Positions 22,017 to 32,371 of a DNA stretch of 64,000 bases are shown piece by piece; within the stretch, counting starts at the first letter, position 1; every line of letters starts with the position of its first letter. Where the stretch lies: the NCBI GenBank assembly GCA_017617935.1, contig JAFZVF010000051.1, positions 20,933 to 84,932 on the forward strand, written 5' to 3'. This DNA comes from Clostridiales bacterium. Its GTDB lineage: Bacteria; Bacillota; Clostridia; Saccharofermentanales; Saccharofermentanaceae. The translations under genes and the position numbers were made by a program. The notes below the pieces were generated by a model that was not told the origin of the DNA, searched no databases, and saw only the letters and a program-made list of their open reading frames with translations.

Positions 22017-23591
22017 TTAATTGCCCAAATTTCTCAGGTTGTTGAGCTTGGTCAGCTGATCCCTTCTCTTGACCAAAGGAATGGTGATCTCAAAGCATGC
22101 TCCGCCGTCTACTTTGTTGAAAGCGTTGATTTCGCCGCCGTGCTCGTTCGCAATGGCTTTTGCGAGGGCAAGACCGATTCCGTGCTTACCGTCGGAACCT
22201 TTGGTAAATCGCTCAAAGAGGTGATCCAATACTTCCTGCGAGATGCCAGGACCGTCGTCAGATATGGTGAAAATAATCTTCTTGCGGTATCTGTCAGGCC
22301 TGCAGTCGAAGGTGACGGCGCTCCTGCAGTAACGCAGGCAGTTGGAGAAGATGTTCTCAAGACATCTGATCATGTCGTTTTCGTTTGCGTAGATGTAGAG
22401 GCTGTCAGCCTGGATCCTGTTGATTATTGCCTTGTCGGCGTGGATGAAGTTTCCTCTTACCCTGTCGATTATCGTTTCGCAGAGTACCTTGACGTTGATG
22501 TTCTGCTTCTTGACCTCGTAGTTGCCGCTCTTGCTCATGTCCATCTTGGAAATGGAGAGGAGGTTTTCAACAAGGCCTGAAAGCCTTTCGGTCTCAGCAA
22601 TGATGACGTCGATCGCGTTGTCCTTCGATTCCTTGTCCTCGAAAACGCCGAACTTAAGGCCTTCTGCATAACCCTGGATGGACATCAGAGGGGTACGGAG
22701 TTCGTGCGAGGCGTTCTGGAAGAACGTTTTTTGTTCAACGTCAGCTTCTTCAAGCTTGTAAGCCATCCGGTTCATCGAATCGCCGAGTTCGGAAAGCTCC
22801 TTGCTTCTGATCTTGCCCTTGATCGGATCGAAGTCTCCCTTTGCGACGCGGCTGGCAAAGCGGGAAAGCCTTCTGGTTGAAGAGATGAGAGGATATGAAA
22901 GGATGAAACTCAAAACGCCCGCGATGATTATGGCAAGGAGTGCCGCCTGAACGAGGGCCAGAGTTATCTGCGCCATGAACGAGTAATAGGAACCTGAGTT
23001 GACGTATACGACGAGATAGTAGCCGTCGAGATCCATAACCTTGTTGTCAGGCGAGTTGTACTGGAAGCCGACCGATCTGTAGTAGATGAGGTTGCCGTTT
23101 ATCTTCGTCGTCTGCGTGTCCCTTAAGTTGCTGTAGCCGTGTTCTTCAACGACCTGGGAGACGACTGCGGAAGCGCTGTTCGCATAATTGACGTTGTAAT
23201 CGGAAGTCGGCCACAACAGAAGGCAGCGGTTTGTCTTTGCATCGTAAGTGTAGAGCGCGATGCTTGCCTGGTTTGAAAGGTCGGCCGTGCGGATGGATTT
23301 CAGAAGGAAGTCCTTGATGACTTCTTCGCTTTTCTCGGGGTATTTGTCGATCTCGGCCCTGAAGGCAATGGTGAAGTTCTGTGTTGAGCTTACGGCCGTT
23401 TCTATTCTGGCCTTGCACTCTTGCGCGATGTAGTTCTTAACGATCGATTGGACGTAGAAGTTGATGATGAAGATGACGAGGAGGATGGCAACGATCTCGA
23501 GGGCATAGAAGTGCAGTGCAATAGGAACCCGGATGGCGGATTTGCTGCGGATCGGATTATGCTTTTTCTCGCTGTTGCCGGCTTCGGTCAT
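22017..23591 (-). CDS. Sensor histidine kinase (HAMP, HisKA, HATPase_c)
   Basis: A 524-residue membrane sensor kinase. Transmembrane helix 1 is at about 24-47, followed by an extracytoplasmic sensor domain of about 160 residues and helix 2 at about 211-235; a HAMP linker leads to the dimerisation domain with the phosphorylated His in NASHELRTPLMS. The ATP lid has the N box (NIFSNCLRY), DDGPGI and GIGLALAK. The extracellular domain looks like a double-Cache/PAS-type fold but shows no motif that names a ligand. Its gene starts directly after the stop of the response regulator with no gap, so the two form one signalling pair. Confidence 0.93.
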   Translation of the reverse strand: MTEAGNSEKKHNPIRSKSAIRVPIALHFYALEIVAILLVIFIINFYVQSIVKNYIAQECKARIETAVSSTQNFTIAFRAEIDKYPEKSEEVIKDFLLKSIRTADLSNQASIALYTYDAKTNRCLLLWPTSDYNVNYANSASAVVSQVVEEHGYSNLRDTQTTKINGNLIYYRSVGFQYNSPDNKVMDLDGYYLVVYVNSGSYYSFMAQITLALVQAALLAIIIAGVLSFILSYPLISSTRRLSRFASRVAKGDFDPIKGKIRSKELSELGDSMNRMAYKLEEADVEQKTFFQNASHELRTPLMSIQGYAEGLKFGVFEDKESKDNAIDVIIAETERLSGLVENLLSISKMDMSKSGNYEVKKQNINVKVLCETIIDRVRGNFIHADKAIINRIQADSLYIYANENDMIRCLENIFSNCLRYCRSAVTFDCRPDRYRKKIIFTISDDGPGISQEVLDHLFERFTKGSDGKHGIGLALAKAIANEHGGEINAFNKVDGGACFEITIPLVKRRDQLTKLNNLRNLGN

Positions 23592-24326
23592 TTAGTCTTC
23601 CGAATCTTCTCCTTCAGCCGAGTCTTCGGCGGTTCTCAATACAAGGCGGAAGCCGTATCCCCAGATAGTGGAAATCTTGGCTCCGGAATGTGAGATCTTT
23701 TTGCGGAGTCTCTTGACCGTGTCGTCCGCGACCCTTGTCTCGACCTGCGTCTCATAGCCCCAGATCTTGTCCAGGAGCTCAGTTCTGGATATAGCCCTGT
23801 CCCTGTTGGAAATGAGATAGGTGAGGAGTGCGTATTCATTAGGGGTAAGAGGGAAGGGCTCGCCTGCGAGCGTCGCTTCCTTGGTCTTTCTGTTTATGAC
23901 GATGTCAGCGAAGGAGATCATGCCGTCGTCGGTTTCCTTGACGGAGTTCTTGCCAGTGATCTCTTCCTGCCTCTTGAGTACTGACTTTACCTTTGAAACG
24001 AGCTTGACGGGTGAGAAGGGCTTTGTGAAATAATCGTCGCTTCCCAAGTCGAGGCCCTGAATGTAGTCGGCGTCAGAGTCCTTTGCAGTGAGCATGATTA
24101 TCGGAACGTTAGACGTTTTTCTGATTTCTTTAAGAATGTAGAAGCCGTCGTGGCCGGGCATCATGACGTCCAAGATCACGAGGTCGCAGGGTGAATCGGA
24201 AAACGCTTCGAAAAGGGCGTCGCCCGTCGGATATCCGATGCATCTGAAGCTTTCCCTTTCGAGGAATGACTTCAGAAGATTTCTAATATTGTCGTCATCG
24301 TCAGCAATGTAGATCAGTTTGTCCAT
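23592..24326 (-). CDS. OmpR/PhoB-family response regulator
   Basis: A 244-residue two-domain regulator. The receiver domain (about 1-120) has the acidic pocket ADDDDN, the phospho-acceptor Asp in LVILDVMMPG and the Lys in FTKPFSP. The C-terminal winged helix (about 145-230) has LTPNEYALLTYLISNRDR and the recognition region VADDTVKRLRKKI of OmpR-type DNA-binding domains. It heads the minus-strand run regulator-kinase-queA-tgt and diverges from galE across a 161-bp AT-rich spacer in which no clear -35/-10 pair for it was found. A GGAGA lies before the ATG. Confidence 0.94.
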   Translation of the reverse strand: MDKLIYIADDDDNIRNLLKSFLERESFRCIGYPTGDALFEAFSDSPCDLVILDVMMPGHDGFYILKEIRKTSNVPIIMLTAKDSDADYIQGLDLGSDDYFTKPFSPVKLVSKVKSVLKRQEEITGKNSVKETDDGMISFADIVINRKTKEATLAGEPFPLTPNEYALLTYLISNRDRAISRTELLDKIWGYETQVETRVADDTVKRLRKKISHSGAKISTIWGYGFRLVLRTAEDSAEGEDSED

Positions 24327-24487
24327 TGAAATTCTGTGTCTCCAAATTGTTATTGAAGTTATTTTAACCTAACTGAGTTCTTTTAATATGTTAATTTGGT
24401 GAAAAAATGAGGTATTAAAAACAGCATGAAGATTTTCACGGGCAAAAGTGATTAAATATTCTTATCAAATTTTAAAGGAGTACATCC

Positions 24488-25510
24488 ATGCCAACCATTC
24501 TTGTTACCGGCGGAAACGGTTATATAGGCTCTCACACCGTCATATCGCTCTTTGAAAACGGTTACGACGTCGTTATCGCGGACAATCTTTCAAACAGTAA
24601 GATGGAGGTCCAGAACCGTCTCGAACAGATTACCGGCAAGCGTTTCAAATTCTATAACGTCGATTGTTGCGATGAGTCCGCTCTTGACAAGGTCTTTGAT
24701 GAGAATCAGATCGACAGCGTCATACACTTTGCAGGTCTCAAGGCCGTAGGCGAATCGGTAAAGATCCCGCTTGAGTACTATTCCAACAACATCGGCAGCA
24801 TGATCTCCGTTCTCAAGTCAATGGAAAAGCATGGCGTAAAAAAGCTCGTGTTCAGTTCCTCCGCAACAGTTTATGGCATGAGCGAAGACGTTCCTTTCAC
24901 CGAGCAGAGCCCTCTCGGCATGTGCACGAACCCTTACGGATGGACAAAGTGGATGATCGAGCAGATCCTCCGTGACTATGCGGTAGCTCACCCCGAGATG
25001 AGGATCTGCCTTTTAAGATACTTCAATCCGGTCGGAGCTCATGAGAGCGGTCTTATCGGCGAGGATCCCAGAGGAATCCCTAATAATCTCTTTCCATATA
25101 TATCCAAGGTCGCAGGCGGCACGCTTGAGTGCCTGACCGTTTTCGGTGACGACTATGACACACCCGACGGAACGTGCCTGCGTGACTACATCCACGTTTG
25201 CGATCTCGCTGAAGGACATGTAAAAGCGATCTCCTTCCTTGGCAAGACGGAAGATCCCGTAAGCGTATTCAACCTCGGTACCGGAAAGGGCACTTCGGTC
25301 AAGGAAGCGGTTTCCGCCTTCGAGAAGGCGTGCGGTCATCCGATCAAGCACGTTTTCGGCGCTAGAAGACCCGGAGACATTGCCGTCTGTTACGCTTCGA
25401 CCGAGAAGGCGGAAAGGGAACTCGGATTCAAGGCAAAGTACGGAATCGACGACATGTGCGCGTCCTGCTGGAAGTGGCAGACGATGAATCCTGAGGGCCT
25501 GAAAGACTAA
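24488..25510 (+). CDS. galE: UDP-glucose 4-epimerase
   Basis: A 340-residue extended short-chain dehydrogenase that interconverts UDP-glucose and UDP-galactose using bound NAD. The dinucleotide motif TGGNGYIGSHT is at 7-17; DNLSNS, FAGLKAVGES, SSSATVYG and the catalytic YxxxK in NPYGWTKWMIE are all present, as is the RYFNPVGAHESG substrate loop. Length is standard. AAAGGAG lies before the ATG. It is monocistronic, divergent from the response regulator and followed by the groES promoter, so it may supply galactosyl units for envelope or exopolysaccharide as well as the Leloir pathway. Confidence 0.95.
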   Translation: MPTILVTGGNGYIGSHTVISLFENGYDVVIADNLSNSKMEVQNRLEQITGKRFKFYNVDCCDESALDKVFDENQIDSVIHFAGLKAVGESVKIPLEYYSNNIGSMISVLKSMEKHGVKKLVFSSSATVYGMSEDVPFTEQSPLGMCTNPYGWTKWMIEQILRDYAVAHPEMRICLLRYFNPVGAHESGLIGEDPRGIPNNLFPYISKVAGGTLECLTVFGDDYDTPDGTCLRDYIHVCDLAEGHVKAISFLGKTEDPVSVFNLGTGKGTSVKEAVSAFEKACGHPIKHVFGARRPGDIAVCYASTEKAERELGFKAKYGIDDMCASCWKWQTMNPEGLKD

Positions 25511-25543
25511 CGGATTTGTTTTTGACTTTTTTTGATATTCGTA

Positions 25544-25572
25544 TTGACATCTAACATTTTGAGAATTATATT
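25544..25572 (+). promoter_or_regulatory. Sigma-A promoter of groES-groEL
   Basis: TTGACA at 25544-25549 and TATATT at 25567-25572 are separated by exactly 17 bp. The CIRCE operator begins within a few bases of the -10, where HrcA would cover the transcription start. Confidence 0.85.
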
Positions 25573-25575
25573 TAG

Positions 25576-25928
<353 letters not shown>

Positions 25929-25931
25929 TAG

Positions 25932-27566
<1,635 letters not shown>

Positions 27567-27591
27567 TAAGCGGCTTAAAAGCAATGCTTTC

Positions 27592-27624
27592 AAGGCTGTC
27601 TCGTTTGAGACGGCCTTTTTGTTT
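27592..27624 (+). terminator. Intrinsic terminator of groES-groEL
   Basis: An 11-bp stem AAGGCTGTCTC / GAGACGGCCTT (one G-T wobble) with a GTTT loop is followed by TTTTTGTTT. It lies 25 bp after the groEL stop. Confidence 0.9.
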
Positions 27625-27639
27625 AGTTTCGGTTTCTTG

Positions 27640-27648
27640 TGATATGAT
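27640..27648 (+). promoter_or_regulatory. Extended -10 promoter of the gene at 27680
   Basis: TG-A-TATGAT, one mismatch from the TG-A-TATAAT element seen at several genes here. It lies after the groEL terminator and 32 bp before the next start codon; no consensus -35. Confidence 0.5.
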
Positions 27649-27679
27649 AATAAGGTATTTTCTCGGAAGGTGACCATTT

Positions 27680-28258
27680 ATGATCGAAGACAGCTTTATT
27701 GAATCACACGTCGTGCGCAAGGGCGGCAAGAACGTCGCAGCTCGCTTTTTCTCAATATTCGCGCTCCTTGCGGTCATTGTTGCCGTCAACATATTTGGAG
27801 TCGCCACTTTTGGCTTTGCCGTGCTTTCGATCACGCTGACGCTTTCCGTTACGCTGGCTTTCATCTTCGTCACACTTTTTAAGCGTTCGTATGCCGAATA
27901 CGACGTCGAGATTTCCAATGACAACGTCAACGTTGCCAAGATCCTGGGACAGTCGAGTCGCGTGGATCTCATGGATTTCTCGATAAAGGACTGCATTTAC
28001 ATCGGTCCCGTGACTGACGACCGTTACAAGTCTGACCTCGAGAAGGCCGACATTAAGCTCGCGGTCACTGCAAAGAAGGATTATCCGATTACAGAGGATT
28101 ATTGGTATCTGACTTATAAGGAAGAGAACTATGTCTGTATGCTGATCCTTGAGTTCAAGCCCGAGATGTACAAGGTCTTCAGAAGGTACAATCCAAGGAA
28201 TACGGCTTTCTACAAGGCTCCCGTCAATAAGGAGCCTGAGAAGGATGCAGAGGATTAA
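27680..28258 (+). CDS. Two-helix membrane protein of unknown function
   Basis: A 192-residue protein with two adjacent transmembrane helices (about 21-43 and 46-67) followed by a soluble cytoplasmic domain of about 120 residues with alternating beta-strand character (YAEYDVEISNDNVNVAKIL; IKLAVTAKKDY). Such a layout resembles conserved Clostridia proteins with a PH-like or DUF domain after a helical hairpin, but I do not recognise a named family. GGAAGGTGA precedes the ATG. It is 3 bp upstream of the acyl-ACP thioesterase gene and probably co-transcribed with it. Confidence 0.75.
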   Translation: MIEDSFIESHVVRKGGKNVAARFFSIFALLAVIVAVNIFGVATFGFAVLSITLTLSVTLAFIFVTLFKRSYAEYDVEISNDNVNVAKILGQSSRVDLMDFSIKDCIYIGPVTDDRYKSDLEKADIKLAVTAKKDYPITEDYWYLTYKEENYVCMLILEFKPEMYKVFRRYNPRNTAFYKAPVNKEPEKDAED

Positions 28259-28261
28259 GCA

Positions 28262-29026
28262 ATGCCGGATTATCCTCCATATAACGAGATCGAGGTCTAC
28301 TGTAAGGCGACTGAATGCGGGATAGGGGACAAGCTCTACGCGTCCGTCCTGATCGGCGACATGCAGGAAGCGGCCGAGCAGAGTTCTTATTCGCTGGGCT
28401 ATGGCACGGATTTCCTGAAGGAAAACAAGATGTGCTGGATAATCCTGAGGATGCACATCGAGATAGAAAGGCTTCCTTCTTGGCACGAGACCTTTAAGAT
28501 TAAGACTTGGGCGACGGGTCTTGAGAAGATATACTACGGCAGGGAATTCGAAGTATACGATTCCAAAGGGATCCGCATCGGAAAAGCGACTTCCACATGG
28601 ATATTGGCCGACTGGAACACCCACAGGCCCGTTATCGCCGCCAAGAGGCCTGAACTGCCGCCTGCATTCATCCAGTCTGAAGAGAAGGTCTTTGGTATCA
28701 ACTGTCCCAAGATCGATTTCCCTGACAAGAGCGAGGTGGCGGGACCTTCTGACGAGCCCGTGATCATCAAGTATGCGGATTATTCCGAACTTGACAGGAA
28801 CAGGCACGTAAACAACTCAAGATACACGGCATGGGCTTATGACGCCCTTTTCAAGTCGGGCTACGACGTTTCTTCCGTTAAGGAGATCTCGATAAATTAC
28901 AACAGCGAGGTCAAGCAGGGTGAAAAAGTCGAGCTGTATGTTTCCGATAATGACGGAAAACTTGCCGTTTACGGCTACAAAGGCGCTGATACAAAGGTTT
29001 TCGCGGCCGTTTTGAAGCTTGGCTGA
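28262..29026 (+). CDS. Acyl-ACP thioesterase
   Basis: A 254-residue double hot-dog protein of the acyl-ACP thioesterase family (FatA/FatB-like, bacterial branch), which releases fatty acids from acyl carrier protein. The N-terminal hot-dog has the Asn/Gln-type helix AAEQSSYSLG and the strand TWATGLEKIYYGREFEVYD in two pieces; the second hot-dog has DRNRHVNNSRYTAW (about 178-191), where Asp, His and Asn are the expected catalytic residues. Length is typical. It starts 3 bp after the membrane protein gene. Chain-length preference cannot be read from the sequence. Confidence 0.9.
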   Translation: MPDYPPYNEIEVYCKATECGIGDKLYASVLIGDMQEAAEQSSYSLGYGTDFLKENKMCWIILRMHIEIERLPSWHETFKIKTWATGLEKIYYGREFEVYDSKGIRIGKATSTWILADWNTHRPVIAAKRPELPPAFIQSEEKVFGINCPKIDFPDKSEVAGPSDEPVIIKYADYSELDRNRHVNNSRYTAWAYDALFKSGYDVSSVKEISINYNSEVKQGEKVELYVSDNDGKLAVYGYKGADTKVFAAVLKLG

Positions 29027-29076
29027 GTAATGCTGTCCCCATTTTTTGATATTTTTGCTTTTTGTTTTGTCTGCTT

Positions 29077-29085
29077 TGTTATAAA
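29077..29085 (+). promoter_or_regulatory. Extended -10 promoter of the ABC exporter operon
   Basis: TG-T-TATAAA at 29077-29085 lies in an AT-rich spacer 34 bp before the ABC ATPase start. A TTGCTT at 29055-29060 is the only -35-like hexamer, with a long 19-bp spacer. Confidence 0.45.
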
Positions 29086-29118
29086 ATAATAAATTAGCAA
29101 ATAAAACGGAGGTCTGCC

Positions 29119-30051
29119 ATGATTGAGATCAAGAATCTTGTTAAGCATTATGGAGACAAGCAGGCTTTAAAGGGCATTTCTTTTACCGTTAATGACAATG
29201 AGGTCCTGGGATTCTTAGGCCCCAACGGTGCCGGCAAGTCCACGACCATGAACATCATTACTGGTTTCCTTTCGTCAACTTCTGGCACGGTCAAGATCAA
29301 CGGCCACGACATTTTGGAGCAGCCTGATCTTGCGAAGAAGGACATCGGATATCTTCCCGAGCAGCCGCCCCTTTACCTCGACATGACGGTGTACGAGTAT
29401 CTTACTTTCATGTGCGAGCTCAAGGGCGTCGCCAAAAAGGAACGCAAAGAGCACATCGAGACCATCGCTAAAATGGTTGGCATCGAAGCCGTTACCGGAA
29501 GGCTTATCGGAAACCTTTCCAAGGGTTACAAGCAGAGGGTTGGAATTGCTCAGGCATTGGTAGGCGATCCGCCGATCCTTATCCTTGACGAGCCCACGGT
29601 AGGCTTGGACCCCAACCAGATCATCGGCATCAGGAAGCTTATCAAGGACCTTTCCAAGAATCATTCGGTCATAGTCAGCTCCCACATTCTCTCTGAGATC
29701 CAGGAGATTGCCGACAGGGTCGTCATCATACATCATGGAAAGATCGCAGCCATCGACACGGTCAAGGACCTTTCGCAGAGGCTTTCAGGTTCGACCAAGC
29801 TCCTGCTTTCATTCAAAGGTCCCGCAAAGGATGCGGTCAACAGGCTTAAGATGATACAGGGCATCACCGACGTCGTCATCAGGAATTCCGGAAATCTGAA
29901 TGAGGTTGAGATAACCACCGCAAAAGTGGCCGGAGACGAGATCAGGGCCGCCATTTTCTTCGTGATGGCCAAATCAGGATGGCCGATACTTGAATTCCGT
30001 TCGCTCGATCCTACACTCGAAGAAGTGTTCCTGAGCATTACTGCGGGTTAA
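29119..30051 (+). CDS. ABC transporter ATP-binding protein (GldA-like)
   Basis: A 310-residue ABC ATPase of the ABC-2 exporter class. Walker A GPNGAGKST is at 34-42, Q-loop YLPEQPP, signature NLSKGYKQRVG, Walker B ILILDEPTVGLD and the His switch VSSHILSE follow in order. A C-terminal extension of about 90 residues (from residue 220) matches the GldA/NatA-type regulatory tail. SD ACGGAGG precedes the ATG. It heads a closely spaced run with the permease (10 bp) and GldG-like gene, so all three should form one transporter; in Clostridia this set is not tied to gliding. Confidence 0.92.
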   Translation: MIEIKNLVKHYGDKQALKGISFTVNDNEVLGFLGPNGAGKSTTMNIITGFLSSTSGTVKINGHDILEQPDLAKKDIGYLPEQPPLYLDMTVYEYLTFMCELKGVAKKERKEHIETIAKMVGIEAVTGRLIGNLSKGYKQRVGIAQALVGDPPILILDEPTVGLDPNQIIGIRKLIKDLSKNHSVIVSSHILSEIQEIADRVVIIHHGKIAAIDTVKDLSQRLSGSTKLLLSFKGPAKDAVNRLKMIQGITDVVIRNSGNLNEVEITTAKVAGDEIRAAIFFVMAKSGWPILEFRSLDPTLEEVFLSITAG

Positions 30052-30061
30052 GGAGGAAGTT

Positions 30062-30829
30062 ATGTACGCAATATTTAAAAGAGAATTCCTGTCGTACTTC
30101 AGAACGCCTGTCGGTTACGTCGCAATGGCGATCTTCACCTTTATTTCAGGATTCATTTTCTATTCGCTGTTTTCCAGGGGAATCGTCAGCATAAGCAATG
30201 AGATTATCAGCCTGCGTTCGCTCTTCATCGTCATCGTTCCCATTATCACGATGGGCATGTTTGCCGAAGACAGGAAGAGGGGCACGGAAGTTCTGTATTT
30301 CACGACGGCGGGAGACCTTTTCTCCGTTGTCCTCGGCAAGTTCCTCGCGGCAATGGCGCTTTGCCTTGTCATGTTCGTCAACGTATTCCTCCACATGATC
30401 GTCGTATCCATATGCGGCGGCAGGGTAGGAGTTGGCGCTTGGGGATCCGTCATTGTCTTTTTCTTCCTTGCGGCTTTGTTCATCTCGATAGGACTGCTTG
30501 CGTCCGTTCTTACTGACAACCAGATAATATCCGCGATCGTTTCATTTCTTCTGATCCTTGTTACGCAGCTGATTACTGCGATCGGCGCGTATTTCGGAAC
30601 CGCGCTAAGCACTCTGATGGCATACATGGGATTCTCCGTTGACGCCAGAAGTGACGCGTATACGGCTGTCAGCGGTGCGATCGGTTGGTTTGATCCGTTC
30701 GCTAAGACTTCCCAATTCGGCGATGGCATCTTTTCCGTATCCGCATTGGTTTTCTGCATTTCCTTCGCAATCTTCTTCCTGTATCTGACCTTCAGGATCC
30801 TTGAGAAGAAGCGCTGGAGCCAGAAGTAA
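30062..30829 (+). CDS. ABC-2 type permease (GldF-like)
   Basis: A 255-residue integral membrane protein with six predicted helices and the typical N-terminal FKREFLSYFRTPVGYV element just before helix 1, found in GldF-type ABC-2 permeases. The sequence AEDRKRGTEVLYFTTAG in the first cytoplasmic loop is the coupling region conserved in these exporters. SD AAGGAGGAAG lies before the ATG, 10 bp after the ATPase gene. Substrate unknown. Confidence 0.9.
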   Translation: MYAIFKREFLSYFRTPVGYVAMAIFTFISGFIFYSLFSRGIVSISNEIISLRSLFIVIVPIITMGMFAEDRKRGTEVLYFTTAGDLFSVVLGKFLAAMALCLVMFVNVFLHMIVVSICGGRVGVGAWGSVIVFFFLAALFISIGLLASVLTDNQIISAIVSFLLILVTQLITAIGAYFGTALSTLMAYMGFSVDARSDAYTAVSGAIGWFDPFAKTSQFGDGIFSVSALVFCISFAIFFLYLTFRILEKKRWSQK

Positions 30830-30843
30830 CGGGGGATGTGACA

Positions 30844-32370
30844 ATGAGTAAAGTTGAAAAGATTACGATAAACGACAAATTCAAGAAGAAGCCTAGAAAC
30901 GAGAGGGCCCGCCAGCTCAAGATCTACTCCATCGGCTCGGTTCTGATCCTTTTGGCCATCGTTCTGCTTCTTAACGTTCTTGTGGACAAGGCTTTCGGCA
31001 AGTCGCTTACTTTCGATTTTTCAGTTGAGAGGAGCAATACGATCTCAGACGAAACCGAGAAGTTCCTAAATGGACTTCCCGCTGACGCTAAGATCCGCAT
31101 CGTCGGCCTGTTTGAAAGACCTGAATCGCTTAATGAGAAGGATACCCAGATGTATCTTTACATCATTCCGCTTCTTGACGACTACGTTAAGAAGTCGGGC
31201 GGCAGGGTTTCCGTTGAATACGTGGACGTCACGAAGAACCCCGGCATCATTACCGAACTCGATCCGAACAGTTCTTACGACCTTTCCAAGAAAAAGGGAT
31301 CTTTCGTCGTTTCATATAACGGCAGGATCGACATAGTCAATCCTTTGGACTGCTACACGATCGATACCGAATATCTTGAGGCTTATGACCAATACATGGC
31401 GAACGGCAACAATGCCGAATACACCTTCACAAATACCATGATGTCTCTCGTAAACGGTTTTTCCAACAAGGCATACATAATTACGGGCCTTAAGGAGAGC
31501 ACTTCCGTATCGCTTACGAAGATCTTGAATTCCGTTGGCGTAGAGACTGCCGAGCTGCCGGTTGCCTCCGGCTTCAAGGTGCCTGACGACTGTGACCTGA
31601 TCATCCTTAACGGACCTGACACGGACATCACCGAATCGATGTACGTTGAGCTTCATTCCTATATATCAAAGGGCGGAAGGATGATAGCGGCAGTTGAGTA
31701 TTCGTCGGAGAACGCAAATGAGTCCTTCCCGAATCTTAACCGTCTCTTAAACGAGTACAACATCAACGTTGAGCAGTGCATGGTTGCGGAGAACGATCCA
31801 AATTATCAGCTCAACAAGCAGATAAACGATTCGCTTGCAGACATCGGTCCCGCTTTTACTGACATGACGTCTTCAAAGCAGTTCCACATTACGCTCGCAA
31901 GGCCTCTCGGAACTTCGAGCACTGCCAATGCGGATGCCGTTGCGACGCCGGTGCTCACGACGAGCTCATCCGCAACGAAGGGCATAGCCGGAGATCACAA
32001 CCAGGCAATGCCTTATGGTGAAGACGAAGGCGTTTTCAATGTCGGAATGTATGCGATCACGAATGGCGATAATGGCGGTCAGATCCTTGTTTTCGGTACT
32101 TTGAACTTCACTGCGGACGTTTACTATTCAGAGTTTACCGTAACTGACAAGAATGCCGACCTCTTAAAGTCGTTCGTCAGAACGATGCTTCCGAAGACGG
32201 CTTCTTATAACGTCAACATTCCCGTAAAGAAGATCGAAGACTACACGCTTGGCGAAAAATACGCAACGACTTCCAATTCCACGACTATGATGGTCGTCTT
32301 CATGATGGTTCTGCCCATCATCTTAAGCACGGCCGCGGTCATCGTTTACAACAAGAGAAAGAACCTGTGA
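30844..32370 (+). CDS. GldG-like ABC transporter auxiliary protein
   Basis: A 508-residue protein with an N-terminal transmembrane helix (about 24-46), a large extracytoplasmic domain and a C-terminal helix (about 480-502) ending in KRKNL. The domain resembles the GldG/ABC_transp_aux family: DFSVERSNTISDETEKFL and VEYVDVTKNP near the start, and a DUF4350-like middle (GFKVPDDCDLIILNGPDTDI in parts). ATG 30844 is preferred to GTG 30838 because GGGGG (30831-30835) sits at 8 bp from it. It follows the permease by 14 bp and is followed 1 bp later by a DUF4340-like gene. Confidence 0.87.
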   Translation: MSKVEKITINDKFKKKPRNERARQLKIYSIGSVLILLAIVLLLNVLVDKAFGKSLTFDFSVERSNTISDETEKFLNGLPADAKIRIVGLFERPESLNEKDTQMYLYIIPLLDDYVKKSGGRVSVEYVDVTKNPGIITELDPNSSYDLSKKKGSFVVSYNGRIDIVNPLDCYTIDTEYLEAYDQYMANGNNAEYTFTNTMMSLVNGFSNKAYIITGLKESTSVSLTKILNSVGVETAELPVASGFKVPDDCDLIILNGPDTDITESMYVELHSYISKGGRMIAAVEYSSENANESFPNLNRLLNEYNINVEQCMVAENDPNYQLNKQINDSLADIGPAFTDMTSSKQFHITLARPLGTSSTANADAVATPVLTTSSSATKGIAGDHNQAMPYGEDEGVFNVGMYAITNGDNGGQILVFGTLNFTADVYYSEFTVTDKNADLLKSFVRTMLPKTASYNVNIPVKKIEDYTLGEKYATTSNSTTMMVVFMMVLPIILSTAAVIVYNKRKNL

Positions 32371-32371
32371 C